From Schaalia sp. HMT-172 (GTDB lineage: Bacteria; Actinomycetota; Actinomycetes; Actinomycetales; Actinomycetaceae): 64,000 bases of DNA. Both the position numbers and the translations under genes were made by a program. A model generated the notes under the pieces. The model saw only the letters and a list, made by a program, of their open reading frames with translations, was not told the DNA's origin and did not search any database. Positions 35,551 through 42,156 of the stretch are shown here, in pieces (position 1 is the first letter of the stretch; the number at the start of each line of letters is the position of its first letter). The stretch spans positions 1,922,001-1,986,000 of the forward strand of contig NZ_CP130058.1 in NCBI RefSeq assembly GCF_030644365.1. Reading direction: 5' to 3'.

Positions 35551-36750
35551 GTGTCCTCGTCCTCCGTTCTCGTCATTAACTCCGGTTCCTCCTCCATCAA
35601 GTACCAGCTCGTCGACCCCGAGACCGGCGACGCCATCGCCAAGGGCCTCGTCGAGCGCATCGGCGACCCAATGGGCCTCATCAAGCACGTGTACGGCGAC
35701 GCCGTCACCGAGGAAGAGCTGCCGGTTCCCGACCACACCGTCGGCATGCGCGAAGTGCTGCGCCTCTTCGACACCGAGGGCCCGTCCCTGGCAGAAGCCG
35801 GCATCCTCGCCGTCGGCCACCGCGTCGTTCAGGGCGGCCGTTACTTCGACGGCCCAGCCCTCATCACCGACGAGGTCCGTAACCTCATCGAAGAGCTGTG
35901 CCCGCTGGCTCCCCTGCACAACCCCGCCCACCTCAAGGGCATCGACGTGGCGCGCGAGCTCATGCCCGACGTCCCCCACGTCGCCGTCTTCGACACCGCG
36001 TTCTTCCAGCAGCTGCCCGCCCGCTCGGCCCTGTACGCCCTGGAGACTGAGACCGCCGAGAAGTACTCGGTTCGTCGCTACGGCGCCCACGGCACCTCCC
36101 ACCAGTTCGTCTCCCAGGAGATCGCGAAGCTGGAAGGCCGCGACGACCTCAAGCAGATCGTCATGCACCTGGGAAACGGCGCGTCCGTGTCCGCCGTCAA
36201 GAACGGCAAGCCGATCGACACGTCCATGGGCCTGACCCCCCTCGAGGGCCTCATGATGGGCACCCGCACCGGCGACATCGATCCCGCCGTCGTGTTCCAC
36301 CTGCAGCGCGTGGCCGGCATGAGCGTCGACGAGGTCGACACCCTTTTCAACAAGAAGTCCGGCATGAAGGGCATGACGGGCGAGTCCGACATGCGCTCCG
36401 TGTGGGACATGATCCACAACGATGACGACCCCGAGGCCCAGCAGCGCGCCCGTACCGCCATGGACGTCTACATCAACCGCCTGCTGAAGTACGTGGGTTC
36501 CTACACCGCGGAGCTGGGTGGCCTGGACGTCATCACCTTCACCGCCGGCATCGGCGAAAACGACGCAGCAGTGCGCCGCGAGCTGGCCGAGGCCCTCGCT
36601 CCCTTCGGCGTCAAGATCGACGTGGAGGCGAACCAGGTTCGCTCCGGCGAGCCGCGCGTCGTCTCCACGCCCGACTCGGCCGTGACAATCTACGTCTTCC
36701 CGACCAACGAGGAGCTGGCGATCGCCCGCCAGGCGCTGACCTTCGCCTGA
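35551..36750 (+). CDS. ackA: Acetate kinase
   Basis: 399 residues from a GTG at 35551 with AAAGG upstream; the open frame reaches back to 35485 but covers the hairpin. Typical AckA: VLVINSGSSSIKYQL, GHRVVQGG, VFDTAFFQ, RRYGAHGTSHQFV, HLGNGASVSAV, GLMMGTRTGDIDP and FTAGIGEND. Converts acetyl phosphate plus ADP to acetate plus ATP. Its last 20 bp and the following terminator are duplicated at 37964-38030, flanking the DUF3800 island. Confidence 0.97.
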   Translation: MSSSSVLVINSGSSSIKYQLVDPETGDAIAKGLVERIGDPMGLIKHVYGDAVTEEELPVPDHTVGMREVLRLFDTEGPSLAEAGILAVGHRVVQGGRYFDGPALITDEVRNLIEELCPLAPLHNPAHLKGIDVARELMPDVPHVAVFDTAFFQQLPARSALYALETETAEKYSVRRYGAHGTSHQFVSQEIAKLEGRDDLKQIVMHLGNGASVSAVKNGKPIDTSMGLTPLEGLMMGTRTGDIDPAVVFHLQRVAGMSVDEVDTLFNKKSGMKGMTGESDMRSVWDMIHNDDDPEAQQRARTAMDVYINRLLKYVGSYTAELGGLDVITFTAGIGENDAAVRRELAEALAPFGVKIDVEANQVRSGEPRVVSTPDSAVTIYVFPTNEELAIARQALTFA

Positions 36751-36797
36751 TTCTGTCGTACCAACGAGGCCGGGGTTCCCACGTGGGGCCCCGGCCT
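36731..36797. repeat. 67-bp direct repeat, left copy (ackA end plus terminator)
   Basis: Covers the last 20 bases of ackA and its terminator. Matches 37964-38030 at 66 of 67 positions, the difference being A versus G in CCC(A/G)CGTG. The two copies bracket 1166 bp containing the DUF3800 gene. Confidence 0.95.
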
Positions 36798-36799
36798 CG
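36765..36799 (+). terminator. ackA terminator
   Basis: Stem CGAGGCCGGGG (from 36765) with CCCCGGCCTCG (ending 36799), 14 nt after the stop. The arm is the recurrent GAGGCCGGGG word. Confidence 0.8.
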
Positions 36800-36818
36800 G
36801 GCGTATCCGTCGCGCGTA

Positions 36819-36848
36819 TTGACTTCACCCCCACACACCGACTACGAT
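36819..36848 (+). promoter_or_regulatory. Promoter of the DUF3800 island
   Basis: TTGACT (36819-36824), 18-nt spacer, TACGAT (36843-36848). It would start a transcript near 36855, about 100 nt before the DUF3800 start. Confidence 0.6.
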
Positions 36849-36860
36849 CAAGAGTGGTAA

Positions 36861-36930
36861 CGGCGAGCAAGTCCTCGCAGAGTGCCAATCCGCGGGCCCA
36901 CGAGCGCACACGTTGCGCCGTGGGTCTTTG
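36861..36930 (+). ncRNA. Candidate structured RNA upstream of the DUF3800 gene
   Basis: In the ~100-nt leader, a 5-bp hairpin GCGAG/CTCGC (36863-36878) is followed by a bulged hairpin: outer GCCCACG/CGTGGGT (36896-36902 with 36919-36925, one G-U) and inner GCGCA/TGCGC (36904-36908 with 36914-36918), then TTTGCG. Conserved RNA motifs named DUF3800 RNAs have been described next to genes of this family. I infer kinship from position and structure only and have not matched a specific motif. Confidence 0.5.
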
Positions 36931-36951
36931 CGTCTCTCAGTGAGGAGGAAC

Positions 36952-37902
36952 ATGCTCATCGCTTATATCGACGAAGTTGGCGAAGCTGGCGCTTTCATTT
37001 CAAAGGATCACAAGAGGTTTAAAATATCCCCTGCATTCGGCTATGCCGGCTTTGTTGTTCCTGAACAGCATGTCCATGCTTTATCTCGAGATGTCGCGAT
37101 AACCAAGCAGAAGTTCTACTCACTTCTCTGCAGCGACGGCGAGGAAAATCCCAGAAACTACGCTCCTACATGGGAGCGTAAAGGGTCTGACCTCCTGAGC
37201 AAACACGCAATGGGGAGAGCAGGACGACAGGAAGTAATTGAGCTGCGCTCGCTTCTCACACGAATATCGAGTAATTACGGTGGAAAGCTCTTCTACTTCG
37301 TCCGCGAAAAACCGATCGGTTCCCCCGGACAGGTATGGGGAAAGGATATTGACAACAACTGGGAAAATAAACGCGAGGAGAGAACCCTTGAATGTTTGAG
37401 CGAGGCGATCAACCGACTCTGCACTTATGCTGAACACGAAGAACAGAACATCCTTCTTTTTCAGGACATGATCAACGAAAATGAGCGCTATCAGCAGGTT
37501 CGACGCAGTTACGCTCATGTCTACAGCCGCATCAGAGAACATCAGGAGATGCGTCGTATCCTAGAAGCGCCTGCATACATCGACTCAGAGCTTTCCACGA
37601 ATATCCAGTGCGCAGACTGGATCGCAGCTCTCATCGGCCGGGCGTGCGACTACCAGCTGATTCCCGGCAGCTCGTACAAGTGGGTGGCTGAGACATTTTA
37701 CCGCTATCTTCATGGTCATTTCACGTACGAGTCAACACTCCAGTTTAATATGCGCAGCATCGACAACATTCACAATATCAAGATTCTTGATAGAGCCAGA
37801 CCAGCTCTCGACTCCATCGCTGGCATGTCTCCCGAGAATCTCCGGCTTCTTCAGAAGGTACATGCTCGCACGAGTGCCCCTACTCCTCGTAAACCGTCGT
37901 AA
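36952..37902 (+). CDS. DUF3800 domain protein on a small inserted island
   Basis: 316 residues from the ATG at 36952 with GAGGAGG; upstream in-frame codons overlap the structured leader. Starts LIAYIDEVGEAG with acidic residues D7 and E8, then GYAGFVVPEQHV, and later YIDSELSTNIQCADWIAALIGRACDY, matching the DUF3800 plan of an N-terminal YxDESG strand and a distal QxADxxA helix; an RNase H-like fold with nuclease activity has been suggested for the family. GC is clearly lower than pta-ackA and codon use differs. Bounded by 67-bp direct repeats, with no recombinase inside. Function unknown. Confidence 0.85.
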   Translation: MLIAYIDEVGEAGAFISKDHKRFKISPAFGYAGFVVPEQHVHALSRDVAITKQKFYSLLCSDGEENPRNYAPTWERKGSDLLSKHAMGRAGRQEVIELRSLLTRISSNYGGKLFYFVREKPIGSPGQVWGKDIDNNWENKREERTLECLSEAINRLCTYAEHEEQNILLFQDMINENERYQQVRRSYAHVYSRIREHQEMRRILEAPAYIDSELSTNIQCADWIAALIGRACDYQLIPGSSYKWVAETFYRYLHGHFTYESTLQFNMRSIDNIHNIKILDRARPALDSIAGMSPENLRLLQKVHARTSAPTPRKPS

Positions 37903-37963
37903 CTGACACTGTCTGACACTTTCACTGGCCGATAGGCAGTAACACTGGACCACGCCTACAACG

Positions 37964-38030
37964 AGGCGCTGACCTTCGCCTGATTCTGTCGTACCAACGA
38001 GGCCGGGGTTCCCGCGTGGGGCCCCGGCCT
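37964..38030. repeat. 67-bp direct repeat, right copy (duplicated ackA end plus terminator)
   Basis: Copies the ackA codons AGGCGCTGACCTTCGCCTGA and the terminator, but no ackA reading frame leads into it. It still folds as a terminator (arms 37999-38008 and 38021-38030) and now ends the DUF3800 transcript. Confidence 0.95.
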
Positions 38031-38186
38031 TTCGGTGTTAGAGGCAGACAGCGTTGGGGGCGTAGCGTTGCGTCACTGTGCTGGCTGGGGAGAATTGGTC
38101 GTGAAGGCGGTTATGGCCCAGGTGCGGGGCGTCAGGCTCAGGTGCGGGGCATTGCTCCGCGCCCCTGCTTGTCAGATGCTGCTTGT

Positions 38187-38284
38187 GGATAGGAACGGCG
38201 CATCTGGATAGGAAACGACATATCCGGATAGGTTAATAACCTATCCGGATGCCCATAACCTATCCGGATGCACGCAACCTATCC
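38187..38284. repeat. Inverted array of 19-bp repeats, left of the sirtuin gene
   Basis: GGATAGG starts at 38187, 38206 and 38226; its complement CCTATCC starts at 38240, 38259 and 38278. Spacing is 19-20 bp within each arm with 7 bp at the centre. The right-arm unit reads CCTATCCGGATG plus seven variable bases. The whole can fold into a long hairpin. It matches the array at 39233-39329 in number, spacing and orientation. The rest of 38031-38404 holds no gene. Confidence 0.9.
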
Positions 38285-38404
38285 GGGTGTCGGGAGTACC
38301 CCTCATGCCGGGAGAGGCTCCCAGCAACATGACTCGTCCTGTGAGCCAGGGGCGCGCGGGCGCCGGGCGTATCCTGGGATGGTAGCGCGAGCGAGGAGGC
38401 CCTC

Positions 38405-39160
38405 ATGAACGACGACGTATCGACACTGGCGGAGTGGATCACATCTTCCCCGTCCACCGTGTTTTTCGGCGGTGCGGGCGTGTCCACTGAGTCGGGAATC
38501 CCCGATTTTCGCGGGGCGAACGGCTTCTACTTCCAGGAGCGCGAAATTCCTCTGGAGACGGTGCTGAGCATCGATTTCTTTGAGCGGCATCCGCAGGCCT
38601 ACTGGGAGTGGTTTCACGAGATCTACCGTCCCGTCGACCCCAATGGGGCGCACAGGGCCCTGGCCGCCCTGGAGGCAGCCGGTCGGCTGGACGCGGTCGT
38701 TACACAGAACATCGACGGCCTGCATCAGCGGGCTGGGTCGCGGACCGTGTGGGAGCTGCACGGCAACTGGGAGCGCCTCGTATGCACGCGCTGTGGGACC
38801 GTCGCGGCGCTCGGGGATGCCACCTGGGTCGACGGGGATCCCGTGCCCGCGTGCCCGTCGTGCGGAGGGCAGATGCGCCCGGACATCGTCATGTACGGCG
38901 AGTCCCTGGACGAGGGTGTCATCGAGGCCGCCGTGTCTGCCATCGCGCGGGCGTCCACGCTGATCGTGGCCGGCACGTCCCTCGTGGTCTACCCGGCGGC
39001 GGGCCTCATCAACTACTTCTCGGGGGACCACCTGGTGCTCATGAACGCCACCCCGACCTCGGCCGACGCGCACGCCGACCTGATCGTCCGCGCCCCGGTC
39101 GCCCGCACATTCGACCAGGTTATGGCCGAGTTGCGCGAGGAGGGCGTCGTGTCTGCGTAG
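38405..39160 (+). CDS. Sir2-family NAD-dependent protein deacylase (sirtuin)
   Basis: 251 residues. FFGGAGVSTESGIPDFRG (NAD loop), TQNIDGLHQRAG, the catalytic His119 in ELHG, a zinc site C127xxC130 and C150xxC153, VAGTSLVVYPAAGL and LMNATPTSAD. It removes acyl groups from lysines using NAD. The stand-alone catalytic domain of normal length argues for metabolic deacylation; no defence partner gene is adjacent. It sits in a neighbourhood of NAD genes and is bracketed by two matching repeat arrays. Confidence 0.93.
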   Translation: MNDDVSTLAEWITSSPSTVFFGGAGVSTESGIPDFRGANGFYFQEREIPLETVLSIDFFERHPQAYWEWFHEIYRPVDPNGAHRALAALEAAGRLDAVVTQNIDGLHQRAGSRTVWELHGNWERLVCTRCGTVAALGDATWVDGDPVPACPSCGGQMRPDIVMYGESLDEGVIEAAVSAIARASTLIVAGTSLVVYPAAGLINYFSGDHLVLMNATPTSADAHADLIVRAPVARTFDQVMAELREEGVVSA

Positions 39161-39232
39161 GGCTTGCGGCGCACGGGATTCACTCACATGCCACGGCCCC
39201 AACGCACAGGCGCCTCTCCCCTGCACACATGC

Positions 39233-39329
39233 GGATAGGTTGTGCGCATATGGATAGGTTATCCGCATGCGGATAGGTTATTTTCCTATCCGGATGTTCG
39301 TAACCTATCCGGATGTTCGTAACCTATCC
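39233..39329. repeat. Inverted array of 19-bp repeats, right of the sirtuin gene
   Basis: GGATAGG starts at 39233, 39252 and 39271; CCTATCC at 39285, 39304 and 39323. Exact 19-bp spacing within each arm. The right-arm unit is CCTATCCGGATGTTCGTAA. Outer GCATGCGG/CCGCATGC words add to the symmetry. It lies between the sirtuin stop and the end of the convergent NAD-kinase-like gene, so it may also stop transcription from both sides. Confidence 0.9.
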
Positions 39330-39357
39330 AGATAATGCCGCATGCGAACCCGCAGGA

Positions 39358-40263
39358 TCATCCCTCCCCCAGGCCGGCGGGGTCGACGAGGGACAGGGCG
39401 CGCGGGGCGCGCGAAATCCGCACGCTTTGGCCCCACGTGAGGGTGAGCCGGTCGGATTCCATGCCGTCGCCGAACAGGACGAGGGATTCGGAGCCGACGA
39501 CGAGGCTCAGCTCCTCGCCCTCGTCCAGGATGCCCTCGGTGTAGTCCACGCCTGTGAAGGGCGAGGGCCACGCCTCGCGCACGAACCACGCGAGGGAGCG
39601 CGAGGTCGGGGCGGGCAGGTCCCCCATGTGGCGTCCGCGCTTGAGGGAGGCTCCCCACCCGGTCGCCCCGGTCCCGGTCGAGACGACGACGCCCGAGGAG
39701 GACTGACGCTCGACGCGAGATCCGAAGGTGAGTTCGTATCGGGCGCTCTGGTGGCTCGGGTGCCCAATGAAGACCTCGTTGAGGGCGGTGAGCGTGCGCG
39801 AGTCATCGGCTGCCGCGCGCACCATCGTCAGCTGGTCCACGCGCAGGTCGCCGCCCTCGTCGATGCGGCGCAACGCGCCAACCCCCTGGTCGGGCGTGCA
39901 GCGCACGAGCACCCCCGCGTTGGACTGGGGAACCGAGTTGACGCCGACCACGGCCTGCTCGCCCGCGTACTTGGCGACGTTGGCGACCAGGCCATCGGGT
40001 CCCACAACGACGATGACGTCCTCGGGGGCGAAGAGGAAACGCGACAGGGAGTCGCGCTCCACGTCGGCGCTCGCCCACCCCTCCGGGATGCCCGCGCGCA
40101 CGCGCGCCAGCGCCGCCACGTGGGACTCGTGGGCGGTCTCGACGGAGGCGAGGGTTCGCCCGCGGCTCCTCAGGACGAATTCGACCTGGCCGCGCGTGGA
40201 GTAGCGGTCCATGAGCTCGTCGAGCTCGGTGGGGCGCCGGACGATGACGGCTCGGCGGCGCAC
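39358..40263 (-). CDS. NAD-kinase-like protein (ATP-NAD kinase fold)
   Basis: 301 residues. NAD kinase landmarks occur in shifted form: VVVGPDGLVANVAKY at the GGDGT loop (second Gly replaced by Pro), the substrate-site ALNEVFIG, and STGTGATGWGAS where NADK has TPTGSTAY. The fold and likely NAD or NADP-type ligand fit, but the altered loop leaves activity open. Immediately downstream of an SPFH gene on the same strand (2 nt gap), so the two probably work together. Confidence 0.72.
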   Translation of the reverse strand: MRRRAVIVRRPTELDELMDRYSTRGQVEFVLRSRGRTLASVETAHESHVAALARVRAGIPEGWASADVERDSLSRFLFAPEDVIVVVGPDGLVANVAKYAGEQAVVGVNSVPQSNAGVLVRCTPDQGVGALRRIDEGGDLRVDQLTMVRAAADDSRTLTALNEVFIGHPSHQSARYELTFGSRVERQSSSGVVVSTGTGATGWGASLKRGRHMGDLPAPTSRSLAWFVREAWPSPFTGVDYTEGILDEGEELSLVVGSESLVLFGDGMESDRLTLTWGQSVRISRAPRALSLVDPAGLGEG

Positions 40264-40265
40264 GG

Positions 40266-41276
40266 CTACTTCCCCGCCTTCGAGGCGCCCGTGAAGGCGG
40301 CCACGAGATCGCTGAGCACGTCGGCGGTGATGGTGATGTTACCGAAGGAAGGCATGTTCTTGGCCATTTCCTTCAGGGCGAGGGCACGGGCCACCTCGGG
40401 TCCGGCGTCGGCCAGGGCCTGAATGTATGCCGTGTCGTTGCCGATGCGGGCGCGTCCCGCCGTGTTCCAGTCGGCCTCGTAGGCCTTGGCTTTTTCGACG
40501 ATGCGACGCGACTCCGCCTCAACCGCGATCGCGTCGGCGGCCGCCTTTTCCTCGGCCTCGCGCCGGGCGTTGTGCCCCTCCTGGTCGACCAGGTCGGCGC
40601 GTTTGCGGGCCAGATCGAGCTTGGACTGCATCTCGTTTTCGGAGATCTGGGACTCGCGTTCGACGGCGAGGGCGCGGCGTTCGTAGAGCGCGCGGTCGGC
40701 CTCGGCCTGGAGTTGCTCGAGGAGCGGGGCGCGCAGGGAGGATTCCACGCCCTCGTCGGGGCGTAGGCTCAGCAGGCGCGCGTCGACGACGGCTACGCCG
40801 GTGGCGCGCAGCTGGTCGTCGTCCGCGAAGGCTCCGACGAGCAGGGCACCGACCCTTTCGAGAGACCCGCTGATAGCGTCGGTGAGCGTCATCCCTCCGA
40901 TCGCCGAGGCCAGGGCGGAGTGGGCGATGCGGGTGACGGTTTCGTCGATCTGCCAGAGCCCCTGCGCGTCGGCCCCCGCCTGACGCGGGTACAGGCCGAA
41001 GTCGTAGTGTTCGGCGGCGGCTTCGGCGTCCTCGATGTGGTAGGTGATGGCGACCTGCGCGTTGATGTTCTGCTGGTCAGCGGTCGTGGCCTGCACGAGG
41101 AAGCTGTGGGCGCGGTTGGCGGTGGGTACTTCCGCGAGCGCGCAGCGCCCGGCTCGCAGCCAGAAGGACTGGCCGACGCCGGATCGAAGCGTGCGTCCGG
41201 CGCGGATCTGGACGACGTGGTCTCCGGCGCCACCCTGGTAGCGGATGAAGAAGGGGTGGTGGTGAAGAGTTCCCAT
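40266..41276 (-). CDS. SPFH/band-7 domain protein
   Basis: 336 residues with AAGGAG before the ATG. Residues ~20-200 form an SPFH domain (ADQQNINAQVAITYHIED, LTDAISGSLERVGALL). Residues ~205-290 are a long charged helix (ISENEMQSKLDLARKRADLV, NARREAEEKAAADAIAVEAE), as in prohibitin/flotillin relatives. No clear N-terminal membrane anchor. Cotranscribed with the NAD-kinase-like gene and divergent from nrtR-nadE, with the operator-like repeats between them, so it may share NAD-responsive control. Confidence 0.82.
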   Translation of the reverse strand: MGTLHHHPFFIRYQGGAGDHVVQIRAGRTLRSGVGQSFWLRAGRCALAEVPTANRAHSFLVQATTADQQNINAQVAITYHIEDAEAAAEHYDFGLYPRQAGADAQGLWQIDETVTRIAHSALASAIGGMTLTDAISGSLERVGALLVGAFADDDQLRATGVAVVDARLLSLRPDEGVESSLRAPLLEQLQAEADRALYERRALAVERESQISENEMQSKLDLARKRADLVDQEGHNARREAEEKAAADAIAVEAESRRIVEKAKAYEADWNTAGRARIGNDTAYIQALADAGPEVARALALKEMAKNMPSFGNITITADVLSDLVAAFTGASKAGK

Positions 41277-41311
41277 GATGGCTCCTTGGTCGTGTGGTCA
41301 CCCACTCGTTT

Positions 41312-41373
41312 GTGTCACTATGACGATAACTCCCTCGACAATTAATGTCAACTCGACGCGAATAAGTTATGCT
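41312..41373 (+). promoter_or_regulatory. Divergent SPFH/nrtR promoter region with candidate NrtR operators
   Basis: Two inverted repeats: GTGTCActaTGAC (41312-41324) and GACAattaaTGTC (41337-41349). A TATGCT hexamer (41368-41373) lies 6 nt before the nrtR ATG, and the second repeat covers the -35 position. GACA/TGTC palindromes fit NrtR-type sites; assignment is by eye. Confidence 0.5.
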
Positions 41374-41379
41374 GACACC

Positions 41380-42135
41380 ATGATTGAACCCCTGACCATC
41401 CCCGTCGCGGTCGACATCGTCGCCCTGACCGTCATCGACCACACGCTTCACGCGCTCGTCGTGCGCCGAGGAATCGAACCCTTCACAGACCACCTGGCCC
41501 TGCCCGGCGGCTTCCTGCGCGAGGGCGAACAAACAGACGAGGCGGCCGCGCGCGAGCTTGAGGAAGAAACGGGCATCATTCCGCCGGGACATCTCGAACA
41601 ACTGCGTTCCTACGGACCGGAAGGCCGCGACCCCCGAGGCCCCGTTCTCTCTGTCGCCTACCTCCTCCTCGCCCCATCTTTTTCACCCACCCGCGCGGGA
41701 GGCGACGCCGCCGGAGCCCTCTGGCACCCCGTCGACGCACTCCTCACATCCCCCTCACCCCTCGCCTTCGACCACGCACACATCCTCGCGGACGGCGTCG
41801 AGCGCGCCCGCTCCAAGATCGAATACTCCCCCCTGGCCACCTCCTTCTGCGGCCCCGAATTCACGATCACACAGCTGCGCACCACCTACGAGGCCATCTG
41901 GGGATCAGCCCTCGACCCGCGCAACTTCCACCGAAAGGCCACCAAAACGGCCTCGTTTATCGAGCCGACGGGCGGCACCGTGCGAGAGAGCGCCGGGCGT
42001 CCGGCAGCCCTCTACCGCCTCGTCCCGGGCGTCGACGAAACCGCCTTCGTCCTCGACCCACCCCTGCGCCGACCCGCCTCCCCAGCCCCGGCCTCGTCGA
42101 CGAAGAGCGCGAGCGCGCCGAGTACGCAAGAATAA
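41380..42135 (+). CDS. nrtR: NrtR-type Nudix transcriptional regulator of NAD synthesis
   Basis: 251 residues from the ATG at 41380. N-terminal Nudix domain with a complete GX5EX7REUXEEXGU box (44-66), so hydrolase activity may be retained, unlike many NrtR proteins. It is followed by a C-terminal winged-helix region (SPLATSFCGPEFTITQLRTTYEAIWG, DPRNFHRK). NrtR represses NAD genes and responds to ADP-ribose. It is followed by nadE 21 nt on. No ribosome site; the -10-like TATGCT 6 nt upstream suggests a leaderless message. The last ~30 residues are low-complexity. Confidence 0.87.
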   Translation: MIEPLTIPVAVDIVALTVIDHTLHALVVRRGIEPFTDHLALPGGFLREGEQTDEAAARELEEETGIIPPGHLEQLRSYGPEGRDPRGPVLSVAYLLLAPSFSPTRAGGDAAGALWHPVDALLTSPSPLAFDHAHILADGVERARSKIEYSPLATSFCGPEFTITQLRTTYEAIWGSALDPRNFHRKATKTASFIEPTGGTVRESAGRPAALYRLVPGVDETAFVLDPPLRRPASPAPASSTKSASAPSTQE

Positions 42136-42156
42136 GCCCAGTACCGAAGGAGAACC

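Noticed and set aside
38405-39160. The sirtuin as a phage-defence SIR2 effector
   Set aside because: It is a stand-alone zinc-binding deacylase of normal length with no Argonaute, TIR, HerA or other known defence partner next to it.
38187-39329. The GGATAGG/CCTATCC arrays as CRISPR
   Set aside because: The units are only 19 bp including the variable part, arranged as inverted half-arrays, with no 25-40 bp unique spacers and no cas gene.
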